NCBI GenBank assembly: GCA_000697355.1
Contig: JNEN01001260.1
Coordinates: forward strand, 496,001-560,000
From: Syncephalastrum monosporum B8922
Taxonomy: Eukaryota; Mucoromycota; Mucoromycetes; Mucorales; Syncephalastraceae
Length of the DNA stretch: 64,000 bases
Reading direction: 5' to 3'
A program made the position numbers and the translations under genes. The notes beneath the pieces were generated by a model. That model did not search any database. It saw only the letters and a program-made list of their open reading frames with translations, and had not been told where the DNA came from. Positions 1 to 9,772 of the stretch are shown piece by piece (the stretch's first letter is position 1; each line of letters starts with the position of its first letter).

Positions 1-780
1 ATCTCTGGCTATTATGTCCGTTCTGTCTGCATTCTTGGGCCACGTCGTGCCCAACCTGATACCCAAGGCGTACACGGACGTCCTTGCTGCACTCCTGTTC
101 TTATGCTTTGGCGTGCGGATGATGTATGAAGGCTACCACATGAGCCCGGACGACGAAGGTGAAATGGACGAGGTCGAGGAAGAACTGCGAGAGGTGGAGG
201 ACCGTGACCGAGTGAACAAACTCGAACTCTTGGAAGTGGGTGGCATGGCTGCTGCTCAGGAGCAACAGGAGGAACGTGACCACCACGGAGACGAAGCGCC
301 CCACAGCCATCACCGCTCAAAGGCTCAGAAGGCCAAGGATGGCCTCGTGAACTTGATGCAACTCGTCTTCTCTCCTGTCTTTGTTCAGACTTTTGTCTTG
401 ACGTTCCTCGGTGAATGGGGCGACCGTTCTCAGATTTCTACCATTGCTCTGGCAGCTGCCAATGTAAGTGTTACACATAAAAACCGAATGCGCGTTTTGC
501 CTAAATCTTGTATTAAATGAAAAAAAAAAAAAAAAAATAGAATGTCTATTGGGTCACGGCAGGCGTCATCGTAGGCCATACTCTGTGCACTGCGCTCGCA
601 GTCGTGGGCGGTCGTATGTTGGCCGCCAAGATCTCTGTTCGCACAGGTACGACTGGCTTATTTGTTTGTTTGGCATGGCTAACCAATACGGCGTTGTTAG
701 TGACACTGACTGGCTCTGTGCTCTTCCTCATCTTCGGCATTTATTACAGCTATCACGCATACCACGGTCAAATCGAATAA
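1..780 (+). CDS. GDT1: GDT1/TMEM165-family Golgi cation transporter, 3' part
   Basis: The gene enters from the left edge, so its N-terminus is missing. Visible exons are 1-463, 541-646 and 701-780. The UPF0016/Gdt1 family consists of Golgi membrane proteins that exchange Ca2+/Mn2+ for H+ and support glycosylation. Evidence: the second family signature E-x-G-D-R-S/T appears as LGEWGDRSQIST, followed by the conserved C-terminal run GGRMLAAKISVRTVTLTG and a last hydrophobic helix. A His- and acid-rich cytosolic loop of about 80 residues separates the two halves, as in fungal Gdt1. The reading frame is open to base 2, so the first ATG at 14 (inside the conserved helix motif AIMSVLSAFLGHVVP) is internal and not a start. 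The first visible intron ends in a run of A before TAG. Confidence 0.93.
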
Positions 781-1309
781 GCATGCATCCTTATATATAA
801 GATTCTTCTCCTTCATTGTAATCAATACATACGCAAAAATGTTCATTGAGATATATACACACACACCGTCCCCGCTGGTGCGTGCACGGTTTCATGACTG
901 CTTGCTTCTCACCTATCCTCGGGCCATTCAACATACATGGGCAGCGCTCGCGCAACTAAAATCCTGTATATCCTTTATACGCAAACCTTCAATCTACGTA
1001 AGGCAAAGCTATCACTTCTGCTGTAGACTTGTTACTGTACAGTATATGCATTCCTAAAATAGTAGACAGGTTACACATGAATAGCTCACTTACGTTGATA
1101 CGACGTCTGTGTGTTTATATCCCTTTCGTCATTGTGAGATGCAGCCATCGATGTATCCACACACATCCTACCACAAGAGTCATGTCATGTATCTATATAT
1201 AATAATCTTTATATTCCGTACATCCATAATTACATAAGCAAGACACAAAAGACCCCGGTTCAATTCCCGGACAGGGCGTCTGCCAAAGTAGACAACTTAG
1301 AAATGTGAA
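781..1309. other. AT-rich intergenic, 3' flank of GDT1
   Basis: No gene is visible here. The stretch is AT-rich and carries a tRNA-like B-box relic at 1253-1280, described separately. It leads directly into dispersed repeat copy A. Confidence 0.6.
1253..1280 (+). other. Isolated tRNA B-box / degenerate T-arm
   Basis: The segment contains GGTTCAATTCC, a match to the internal B-box of tRNA genes (GGTTCRANYCC). The flanking C-rich and G-rich bases form a T-arm-like hairpin with one mismatch. No A-box, anticodon arm or acceptor pairing is visible within 100 bases upstream, and no T-run terminator follows. It is best read as the relic of a tRNA or tRNA-derived element, or as a TFIIIC-binding site without a gene. 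Confidence 0.4.
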
Positions 1310-2360
1310 CGGTACCTGACGTCAATCTTCATCAAGGTCTTTTCACCCGTGTCCTTCGGTAAATGTGAAGCGCGTGATGGTAAAGTAGGCCAATGGATTC
1401 TTTGAAACGCGAAAAGGTAGTTGACGTCAATCCATGTCAGGGACCATATCTTTACGCTCTTTTTTCCATTGGTAAAACGTGGATTGCGTGATAGCTTGGT
1501 TAGCCAATGGAACCTATGAAACTTGGAAAAAAGCTCGACGTCAGTCCCTGTCAGGTCCTTATCTTTTACTTCTCTTTTCCCATTGGCACAGCTCACCCGA
1601 GTTCTTGCATGAATATCGATTGACACGCGCTCTTTCTCATAAAAGGTCTTTTGTTTTTTCTCACGTCTACTTTTCTTCTTCTTCTTCTTTACCCTGGTCA
1701 AGTCATCCTGCTGGCAAGTATATACGAAAGGATTCTGATTACAAGTATAAACTAATAAGAAATGCAACACATAGACCACTGCGTTTCCCCCAAGTCCCTC
1801 TGCCACCGGTTGCCCGCCCCCTACTGCACCGGTGTGCATGATAGTAAGTTCTCGCGTCAATAGCACATGGTCTTGAACACCATTAACCTCCTTCTGAATG
1901 TATACTTAGCTTGCCGTCTTCTTGCTCGCCTCCCCTCCTGTCTTCTCCTCCGTTTGCGCCTCTTCCTCCTCTCTTCCGCTTGCTGCCCTCACATCAGAGG
2001 TTTTTTTTCCGCTTTTTCCTCTGCCCGTAAGTGAAACAGATTCAGGTCTATGCAATGAATATGAGGCATTAACGCACGTTTCAGTTCCGCTCCTTTCTCG
2101 CGTCCCCTTTGCGTCTCTTCCTCTCCGCCTCCTCTGCCTTTCTTCTTTCCCGCTTGCGACCCACTAGCCGGCGATGGTGGCCACCGTTGAAAACAACTTC
2201 ATAGACATCGCCATCGCGCCAAATGTCTGCTCCCCGCCCACCGGTAAGTGTTTTGCAACTGGGTAATGCGCCACTGTGACTCAAACGTGTATTCAGCTCA
2301 GGTGAGGCGGCGGCCGCGCGCCGTGAGCGCGCATCAACGACCCCACGCCGGTATGTATAT
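1310..2360 (+). repeat. Dispersed repeat, copy A (with tandem TGACGTCA units)
   Basis: This segment aligns collinearly with 27060-27975. Shared landmarks in the same order are TGCCAC(C/A)GGTTGC near 1801, GTGTGCATGATAG near 1833, a pyrimidine-rich stretch, CCGTAAGTGAAACA at 2025, GGTAAG at 2243 and ATTCAG followed by CAGGTGAGG at 2291. Its 5' third holds three tandem units of about 105-114 bp, beginning at 1317, 1422 and 1536. No transposase or reverse transcriptase is encoded. The conserved GTAAG and CAG sites suggest a spliced plus-strand transcript, but no convincing protein is seen. It could be a solo LTR, a non-autonomous element or a decayed gene family. Confidence 0.7.
1317..1605 (+). 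promoter_or_regulatory. Tandem CRE-like / CCAAT modules inside repeat A
   Basis: Three units each start with (T/C)GACGTCA, at 1317-1324, 1422-1429 and 1536-1543. Each also carries CCAATGG or its complement CCATTGG, plus a TCAGG/TCAAGG-TC(T/C)TT segment. TGACGTCA is the palindromic CRE/ATF site and CCAAT is the HAP/NF-Y site. The arrangement looks like a multiplied upstream activating region. Repeat B keeps one such motif (27170-27177, TGACGTCG). Confidence 0.5.
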
Positions 2361-2572
2361 TAAAATGAAGGATAGTCCACGAGAACTGATTTCGGAACGA
2401 AATTTCGTAGGCTAGTTATAGTAGCACCATTTACACGTGAAGGAATATTGATAGACAAATTGGTTATATTTGTGAAATAATGTTTGTACAAAAGCAAAAA
2501 GAGAAGAGGGAGAAACGGAAAACCATTTACAAAGATAGAGTAGTAGCTATCAATATCGCAAAGGTAGAAGGC

Positions 2573-3061
2573 TTAAGCCACGGTGATGCGCTTGGAAGCC
2601 TTCTTATTCTCTTTCTTGGGCATAGTAAGACGGAGGACACCATTCTCGTACTTGGCATCAATGTTGTCGGCATCGACGTTTTCCGGGATAGGAACGGTAC
2701 GGGAGAATTGGCCAAAGCGGCGCTCGGTATAGTGGATGTTGTCTTCCCTGCGGTCCTTTGATACTTGAGTATGGGCGGAGAAGGTCAGGGTGTTGTTGTG
2801 GTTCACATCCACGCTGATGTCTTCCTTCTTGACACCGGGCATTTCGGCTGAGACGAGGAACGAGGTCTCATTCTCCTGGACCTCGACGGCAGGGACAAGA
2901 CGGTCTGCCTGAAAGCGCTCGGCCAGTTGCTCGTTGCCGTTGCGGGAGCCCAAGTTAGAGATACCTCCGCGGGTTGAGTCGAACAAGCTGTTGACGAGGT
3001 TTGTCATGCGGCGTTCAAGGTGATCGAAACGATCAGCTCCACTCCAGTTGGTCAGCGACAT
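2573..3061 (-). CDS. Small heat-shock protein (HSP20 / alpha-crystallin family)
   Basis: Single-exon gene of 162 residues. ATP-independent chaperones of this family form oligomers that hold unfolding proteins. Evidence: a variable N-terminal arm (1-54) is followed by an alpha-crystallin domain (about 55-150) containing SAEMPGVKKEDISVDV and ENGVLRLTMPK, the beta-sandwich and A/G-x-L signatures. A basic tail ends in RITVA, with the I-x-V motif that docks into neighbouring subunits. Length and lack of introns fit the family. The start at 3061 is the first ATG after a TATA box at 3138-3145 and a heat-shock element at 3202-3209. The gene is divergent from the UQCC2/CBP6 homologue and shares its 318-bp promoter region. 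Confidence 0.95.
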   Translation of the reverse strand: MSLTNWSGADRFDHLERRMTNLVNSLFDSTRGGISNLGSRNGNEQLAERFQADRLVPAVEVQENETSFLVSAEMPGVKKEDISVDVNHNNTLTFSAHTQVSKDRREDNIHYTERRFGQFSRTVPIPENVDADNIDAKYENGVLRLTMPKKENKKASKRITVA

Positions 3062-3379
3062 GTTGTTCTTTGGTGTGTTCAGTAGTAAAGATGAGTCTTA
3101 GAAAAGATGAGGTACAGTATGGACAGGCCAGGGTGGGTTTATATAGACTTGATCGCTGGTTTGCATGACGTCTGTATGATATTTGCATGAAAAACCAAGT
3201 CGAAAATTCGAGTAGGCTCTTGCATGTCATGTGATCAGGAGGGTCTGCATAAAGCATGCCTGACCAAATTAGGGGAAACAATCTGAGAGTGGCTTGCGGG
3301 ATATTGGCTCTGCGGATATGGGGCTAAATATTCGTTCAATAGACCAGATACTAAAGTAATAATACCCTCAACAACAACA
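3062..3379. promoter_or_regulatory. Shared divergent promoter HSP20 / UQCC2 with HSE and TATA
   Basis: On the HSP20 side a TATATAAA box (complement of 3138-3145) lies about 80 bp before its ATG. A heat-shock element core GAAnnTTC sits at 3202-3209, roughly 60 bp further upstream. The HSF-binding core is only two units long. No obvious TATA is seen for the rightward gene. The close spacing means heat-shock factor could also affect UQCC2. Confidence 0.6.
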
Positions 3380-3808
3380 ATGGCACAAGCAGCAGCAGCC
3401 TCAGAAGTACACGCATTGTACCGCAAGTACCTACGCCTTGTTCGGGACTGGCCTGCGGACAAGGTGCGCCCTCACAAGGACATGAAGAAAACTCTCGAGA
3501 AACGCGTAGAAGAATCTTTCCGCCTGCCTTTACAAAACGCCAATGAGCCCTTCAATCTCACTGAAGCAACCAGACAATACAACGCACTCGAGCAATTACT
3601 CAACAATGATTTCAAAAACAAGGTATGAATTGCGTTTGACTCTTGCGGGTCTTGCATGCTCATCGGATTCTTTTCACAGTACCCTCTCCCCGACGCAATC
3701 CTCTCCCCTGCGTCCAACCCGAACTATTACACTCGTCTCGTCAAAGAACTCAACGCCACCAAAGACCCCCAACGGCCACTTTTGCGAAAGTTATTCGGTG
3801 GCAAATAA
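3380..3808 (+). CDS. Complex III assembly factor, UQCC2/Cbp6-like
   Basis: Two exons, 3380-3622 and 3680-3808, give 123 residues. UQCC2 (Cbp6 in yeast) works with Cbp3/UQCC1 in mitochondria to stabilise newly made cytochrome b for the bc1 complex. Evidence: an N-terminal LYR-like helix (ALYRKYLRLVRDWP, residues 12-25), then basic helices with EKRVEESFR, and the segment NKYPLPDAILSPASN around the splice junction. This order matches UQCC2 (RYRRFLKLCEEWP...KYPRP). No classical presequence is obvious. It opens a run of three mitochondrial genes (UQCC2, GatA, OPA3). Some other LYR protein is possible, but the KYP(L/R)P block favours UQCC2. Confidence 0.8.
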
Positions 3809-3894
3809 AAGAAAGAAAAGAAAAGAAAAGAAATACGCTGGATTGTATATTGTCATTTATCTATCTGTCCATACTGTTTTCTACCTACTGCTGT

Positions 3895-5933
3895 CTACGA
3901 ATGCACCGCCAGCGTGTCCGCGATACGTAGCAAGAAGCGATCGAATCCATACTGCGAGATGAGCTGTAGGCCAATGGGATAGCCGTCCTCGCTGGATTTA
4001 CCAAACGGTACAGAAACGGCCGGGATGCCGGCGAGGCTCGGCGGCACCGTAAATACGTCATTGACGTAGGTGTCCACCACACCATGGCCTTTTTCTCCCT
4101 CGTCGGCCGAGGCTGACTTTAGGATGTCAGATAGCTTCGGTGCGGGTCCGATCGCACTTGGGCACAGCAGCACATGGACGCCTTCTGTCGGTTCTGCTGT
4201 CGAGTACAGCGGGTTGCGCTGCAGGAACACATTGTTAAAGTCGAGCTGAATCTGTCGTCGCATCTTTTGAGCAGGTAGAAATGCTGTCTCGTATGTGCTA
4301 CAGATATTCATTGTAAATGGTGGGTGAGTGGACTGTACTCCCTTTTGCCCTCTTTTAAATTCAGCACTTACCCTGCTGTCAAGATATGCGTACCCAGCAG
4401 GATACGTCGCTGTGCTTCGGTGCCGAAGCCCTTTGTCCGTGTATCCGCATACGATGCTGTATCCTCTTCGGCACGATAACCTGCCAAGACGAGAGTGCGT
4501 GAGCGTTCTGGTATTGTATCTTTATAGCTACAAAAGGATGGACGAGTAGGATCCTAACCGTATCGTACGCCATCGTAGCGCGCGAGGTTGGAGCCGGCTT
4601 CCGCCAGGGCAAGGGTGAAGTAAGCCGGAAGAGCATATTTGGTGTGCGGAAGAGATACGGGCACAATCGTCGCACCCCGTTCTTTCATATGGCGGATACC
4701 TGCTCGCCAGATGTCAGTCGCATCCTTGGTCATCGGGTCCACAAAGTATTCATTCGGAATGCCGACGCGAAGCCCTGTCAGGTCGTCTGAGGGCCACTGC
4801 GCCGCCAACGTACGATCCGCTTCCTCCACCTGTGCTCGCAGCTCTGGAGGGAGGGTCGAAGGGTCTTGGTCGTCATATTTTGAGATAGTCTCTAGCAGGG
4901 AGTGTTAGTTCATGTGTGATCCTGTATCCCCTGTTTTGTGCTTTTGCTGTACCATAGACGACACCAGCACCTTGCACCGTCTGTGCTAGGATACCGACAC
5001 AATCGAGAGAGGTAGCATACGTAACGAGGCCGTGTCGTGAGCATTGACCGTATGAGGGCTTGTAGCCGACAATACCACAGTAAGATGCCGGTAGACGGAC
5101 CGATCCACCCGTGTCCGATCCAAGCGCGCTAGTTTCCACAACTCGGTGAATGAGGTGCACGTTTGTCATTCACACTAGTATTCCTACTTACGCCATGCAC
5201 ATGTTAGATGCTACCGCAGCCGCACTGCCACCGGAGCTACCTCCTGCCACGCGCAACTCGTCCTGTCCCGGTTGATCCATAGGGTTCGTCGTAGGGCCGT
5301 AACAGGTAAAGGCATTGGCAGCACTGGAAGGTAGCATAGAATGTCAATCGTTGTTTGACGTTATCACGCAGTATATTTACCCCATGCCAAACTCATCCAT
5401 GTTGGTTTTTCCCATCAGAACCGAGCCTGCGTTCTTAAGATGGCGGACAACAGTCGCGTCGTAGGGCGAAACAAACCCTGTGTACGATACCAGTCAGTTC
5501 GCCTCGTCTCACTTTCATTTTATACTTACCTTCGAGTATCTTTGACCCGCAGGTGGTTGGGAGTGAGGTGGTGCAGAAATTATCCTTGATACCGATCGCC
5601 ACACCGTCCAAAGGACCGAGCGACGTGCCTGATTACTCTAGTGAGCCAACCTAAAATCAGAGAGGGAGAGAGAGAGACATGGATAGGTACCCTCAGCACG
5701 TCTTTTTTCGGCCTGTTTGCCAGAGTTATTCAGCTTTTCCTTGTCTTCGACGGCAACAAAGGCATTCAGCCGATCGTTGTGTGTCTCGATGGCGTCCAGC
5801 GCCTGCTGCCATGTCGTGAATGCTCGAATCTAGACGTGAAGTGTGATTGACAGGTCGTTTTGTTGAATTGACACAAAGCACTTGCCGACGACTGAGGGTT
5901 TATTGCGCGTGGGGTAAAGACGCGCGAGAGCAT
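3895..5933 (-). CDS. HER2: Mitochondrial Glu-tRNA(Gln) amidotransferase subunit A (GatA)
   Basis: Nine exons in transcription order: 5933-5882, 5822-5691, 5628-5530, 5477-5381, 5323-5192, 5128-4953, 4891-4559, 4480-4372, 4297-3895; 510 residues. GatA releases ammonia from glutamine to convert Glu-tRNA(Gln) to Gln-tRNA(Gln) in mitochondria. The amidase Ser-cisSer-Lys triad is complete: Lys76 in IGIKDN, Ser156 in [10 protein letters not shown] and Ser180 in [11 protein letters not shown]. Downstream, [11 protein letters not shown] and [18 protein letters not shown] are GatA signatures. The N-terminus is Arg/Ser-rich, as expected for a mitochondrial presequence. The acceptor of exon 2 is the least certain junction, chosen to keep frame. 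A plain amidase is unlikely given the GatA-specific blocks. Confidence 0.93.
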
Positions 5934-5939
5934 GAGGAG

Positions 5940-6020
5940 GGGTGAATGAGGTTATGTAGTAATGGAGAGAGAGAGAGAGAGGGAGAGAGTATGAAAATAA
6001 GAAGACAAAAAAAAAAAAAA
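5940..6020 (+). repeat. GA microsatellite and A-run upstream of GatA
   Basis: AGAGAGAG runs (about 5965-5990) and an A-run (about 6006-6021) lie just upstream of the GatA start. They sit between it and the OPA3 stop at 6132. Confidence 0.6.
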
Positions 6021-6131
6021 AGAATCTATGTGATATATAATCTAATTCTCGGCAGACACGCCGGGTAGCCGGACCACGGTAGGTTGCTCATACTGAGTAT
6101 GGGGTTTTAGACCCAAACTCACCGATAATAC

Positions 6132-6942
6132 CTAAATTATTAGGTTCAGTGTGTTGTCTTTATCTTTTTTCCATTTCCTTACTTCGTCAAGCACTTTACG
6201 CAGCTTGTCATTTTCATCCTGCATGAGCTGCACCCGTTCTTCTAATAAGTTCATGTTGTCTCGCATGCTTTGGACAGTTTCTTTCATTTCCGTCCTGTCC
6301 GATTCAAGGTTGTCGAGCGCGTCATCGACATAGTTGCGCCGTTCCTTGGCCGAATGATGGGATCTGAGTCGAATAGATAGATAGGATAGGCAAAGGCATG
6401 AGGAGACGCGTGCCGGTTGTCAAATCAAAGCCTTACCGCCATTGTTCTGCGATAATGATGGCTGCTGCCACGCCAAACACAAACGACTCGCTGAGAAAGT
6501 TAGCGCCGGCTTCGACAGCTCTGTTCAGAAAATAGATATAAAACGTAGAATAGAGGAAAAGGGTCAGCACCAACCCATGGCGAGTGTTCCACCATCGCGT
6601 ACCTGGCATCGTTCAAAGGGCGAATGACTTCCTTTTTGTAGCCCAAGAACTTCATCTTCAGGGTCATTTCCAGTTTGTGCGATTGCTGTCGAATGGAAGA
6701 CGAGTGAGTTGGAGGCACTATGCCCATAATATAATAGAGAGCTACCTGAGCGACGCCTATGCAGAACTCTCGGAAGGCTGGATGCTGCTTGGCCTGGGTC
6801 TTGATGGACGTCGCGACGGGTTTAGCGAGGGTACTGAATCAAGTAGGATCGAGTGAGTATGGTTTATGGCCTGAGGGTCAATGTCCTGGTTTGTTGTTGC
6901 AGGCTACCGTATCAAGAGCGAGCCGAGTTTGAGTGTGCTCAT
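6132..6942 (-). CDS. OPA3: OPA3-like mitochondrial protein
   Basis: Five exons: 6942-6908, 6833-6746, 6685-6603, 6520-6437, 6363-6132; 173 residues. OPA3 proteins are mitochondrial membrane proteins linked to organelle shape and lipid metabolism; the biochemical activity is unsettled. Evidence: the N-terminus MSTLKLGSLLIRTLAKP fits the family start. It is followed by the family helix with KMKFLGYKKEVIRPLND, a glycine/alanine hydrophobic segment (GANFLSESFVFGVAAAIIIAEQW, residues about 71-93) and a C-terminal coiled coil rich in Glu/Asp/Lys. The start was chosen because it restores the conserved MS(T)xKLGSLLIRTLAKP block across a short first exon. The gene lies head-to-head with RBD2, 235 bp apart. 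Confidence 0.9.
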
Positions 6943-7177
6943 ACTGGGTTGGTGTGTGTCGAGTAGAGAGGCCGGGCTGTGCTGCGCAAAGGTGGATGCA
7001 ATAAAATAGGCAGAGTTGAAATACTGTAGTGATTTTTTGACTCATATCCAAAATTAAACCGTCGATCGACACTTAGCAATTGCGCCAATGCAAGCGCTAC
7101 AGGGTCGGCGTTCTCCCTCGCTCGACTTTTTTTTTTATTTTTTTCCACGCACCACACGTCCATAAATATACTGAATT

Positions 7178-8308
7178 ATGGAACACGACCCCAACCACGA
7201 GACTCAGCAGCAACGCACAGCGGACCCCGTCGGCCAGAGCACGCGGATCTTTGCTGGGCATGTTAAGCAGTACCTGCTTGCGTTGCCGTGGGCCACCGTC
7301 GCTGTCACGCTCCTCACGCTCGCCATCGCCTTGCTTGATCTCCTTCTCCGGCTCGTCACCCCGCAACAGAATGCCATCAGCCAATGGCTCTATATGGACA
7401 TGGCAAGCGTCGTCCAGCGATGGCAAGGTACGTGCTTGTCCTTTTCCCCATCAGGCGCGGTTTCTTGGGAGCCCTGGTCCTAAAGAGCATGAGATTGGCA
7501 GTGCATAGGCTGCTGACCTACCCCCTCGCGACGCCTGGCCTTTCGTTGTGGATCACCAACGCGTTGCTCCTGGTGCCGTACATGGCTGCCATGGAGCGCA
7601 AGCAGGGCACGCTTCGACTGGCGTATATCCTTGGCGTTGTCTTCACGCTCGGCGTTTCCCTGTTGCTCGTCGGTTCGTTGGCCTGGTTTGACAGCCCGAG
7701 CTTCCTTCAGTCTTGCTCTGGCCTCTCCGGGTGGGTCGTAGCTCTTGCCTTCTGGTCGGCCAAGGAGGATGAAGCAGAAGGCGTTGCAAATGACAGGATG
7801 TAAATACGAAATCCTGGATAGAGATATGCGCAGAAAACACGATGACTGATCTTTCCCCGGACTAGGTTGTTTGGCGTCCTTCGTGTGCCTGGTCGCTTTA
7901 TGCCGCTGCTCGTCCTTGTATTCTACTTCTTCCTAGTGCCTGGTACCTCCCTTTTGACCCACCTGTTCTCAGCTGCCCTTGCCTACTGCTGTAAGTCAGA
8001 TCGGCCTGCTCTTCTCCGTTTTGTTAACATCGGTGCGAGTAGATGCATCGAAGCGCCTCCCTGAGCGTCTTCTCTTGTCGGACGATGCCATCCGACAGGG
8101 CGAGCAGAAGGCATGGCTTAAACCCGTCGTCAGCGCATCTAGATTCGTTCCTCTGGAAGCAGCCTCTCGGGACTATCTGCCCATCGCACACAGTGCAGGG
8201 CTCGTGAGCGGTTTCTCCACTGCGTCTTCTGCTGGCCCGTCCGCCCCGTCCTCGGCCGCGCCACAAGCACCTTTTCCTGGCGAGGGTCGTCGGCTCGGCG
8301 ACGTCTAA
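7178..8308 (+). CDS. RBD2: Rhomboid-family intramembrane protease, Rbd2-like
   Basis: Four exons, 7178-7427, 7502-7799, 7866-7990 and 8043-8308; 312 residues. Rhomboids cleave membrane proteins inside the bilayer; fungal Rbd2 acts in the Golgi, including SREBP processing in some species. Evidence: six or so hydrophobic segments between residues 30 and 225. The serine motif GLSGW has Ser159 as nucleophile. The matching histidine is His215 in LLTHLFSAA. Asn103 in LSLWITNALLLVPYMAAMERKQG fits the oxyanion-side helix before the conserved ER-x-G turn. The C-terminal 90 residues are Ser/Ala/Pro-rich and look cytosolic. The exon 1 to 2 join was set by frame, so it is slightly less certain. Confidence 0.85.
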
Positions 8309-8390
8309 GTCGTGTGTTTCTATTTTATTGCATACTATATAATGTATATGCCTATGTATACATTATATCTATAGATATATATATATATAT

Positions 8391-9603
8391 TTAGGTAGCG
8401 TCCACCATTTCCTCAGGGTTGTCGCTCCAACGAATACCCACTTCAGCCAGAAGATTCAATAAACCAGGCTCATAGGTCTCCAATGCCTTGAGTTCCTCGG
8501 GGGCCTTGACTAGGAGCATGCCTGCAAAACCAAGCGAGTTGACCGACACATACGCCGGTCGGCCGTCGGCGTCCTGGATGAGGGCCATTTCCTTGGCACG
8601 CGGCACGAGCATCATGAACTGGCCAGTCATGATGAAGTTGTAGGACATTTCACTGCCAGGCGACGTGTGTTTGCGCAGCTGTTGGAACATGGCGTCCAAG
8701 AGACCAAAGAACATCTGGGCGAGGTAGTCCTCTGTCTCCTCCTTGTCGGTGCTCGAGTCGATAAAGTTGCGGTCGAGGGGCGTAATCACGTGAATGAAGG
8801 GCAGTTTGTCGAGGGTGTAGATCTGGCCCGCCTTGCGATCTTTGATCTCATCAAAGGCGGATTTGATAGGCGGTTGCGGACCATCGTCGAGCATCTCGAG
8901 AGGCAGCAGCTGCATATGCTTGTGAGGTTGACTGTGTGGGATGGCACAGGTATGAGTATGCCTTGAATATTTCATCATGGAATAGGTGGGTCCTTTTTTA
9001 CCTAGCACCGGAGTAAGGGCCGCAGTTGTAAAACACGACCGCGGGCGCGCCATTATAAGCTGACATCATGCATTTCCAAGCAACGCCCAGGTCGGAAGGC
9101 AGTAATGGCTCGGACTGTTTCCGGTACTCTGCAACAACAAAGAAAATACAAGTGAAGACAAGACAAGATGAATATCAAGTCAGTGCAGGAGAATGCCGGG
9201 TTGTGAACGTACCTTTGGACACAATGAGCAAATGGTGAGGGACAATGCAGAACTTGTTGAGCAGGACACGGTGCTCCTCGAGTTCTTTGACGACCAAGGC
9301 AGGGTTCGGCGGGAGGAACGGGTTAACCTTGGGCTTCTTCTTCTCGTCGAGTGCCTCGAGTTGCGTCTCTTCGTTACGCGGTTTGCGCGCAAGTGAAGGT
9401 GCATAAGTAATTTGAAACTACACAGAATGGAGCAAGGAATGGTCAGCAGAAGCGCGAATGACAGTGACAAGATAACACATAGAGCATTTACGTACGTTGA
9501 CGCCGTTATCGGTTCGGGTAGAATTTTCAGCGTCGAAGAAGAGAAGGTCTCCACTCTTGAGGGCAGCGTCGTATGTCTGCTTGACGAGAGACGCGAGACT
9601 CAT
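8391..9603 (-). CDS. APA2: Ap4A phosphorylase (diadenosine tetraphosphate phosphorylase)
   Basis: Four exons: 9603-9496, 9417-9213, 9128-9002, 8931-8391; 326 residues. The enzyme splits diadenosine tetraphosphate with phosphate to give ADP and ATP, and belongs to the HIT/GalT superfamily found mainly in fungi. Evidence: the catalytic H-x-H-x-Q motif is His150, His152 and Gln154 in SQPHKHMQLLPL. Upstream are LARKP, NPALVVKELEEHRVLLNKF and HHLLIVSK, and downstream PFIHVITPLD, all typical of yeast Apa1/Apa2. Length equals the yeast enzymes. APA1 and APA2 cannot be told apart here. It is head-to-head with a GNAT gene, with 169 bp between the two starts. Confidence 0.93.
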
Positions 9604-9772
9604 TTTATATTTAAAAGAGAAAAAAAAAAAAAAGAACCAGCAAAAGGAAAAAAGAATTGCCTGACCGAAAAATGAATGGATGATCCATCTCACATCGCAT
9701 TTGTACCCAGGATCTGGGGATTTCTTTTGATTTTTCCTTCCCTTTTTCCTATTTGTTTTCGACGACACTACC

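Noticed and set aside
468..800. 110-codon frame over the GDT1 3' end
   Set aside because: Out of frame with the GDT1 signature and created by reading through its introns.
1253..1335. Functional tRNA gene
   Set aside because: Only the B-box/T-arm is present; no A-box, anticodon arm or acceptor stem.
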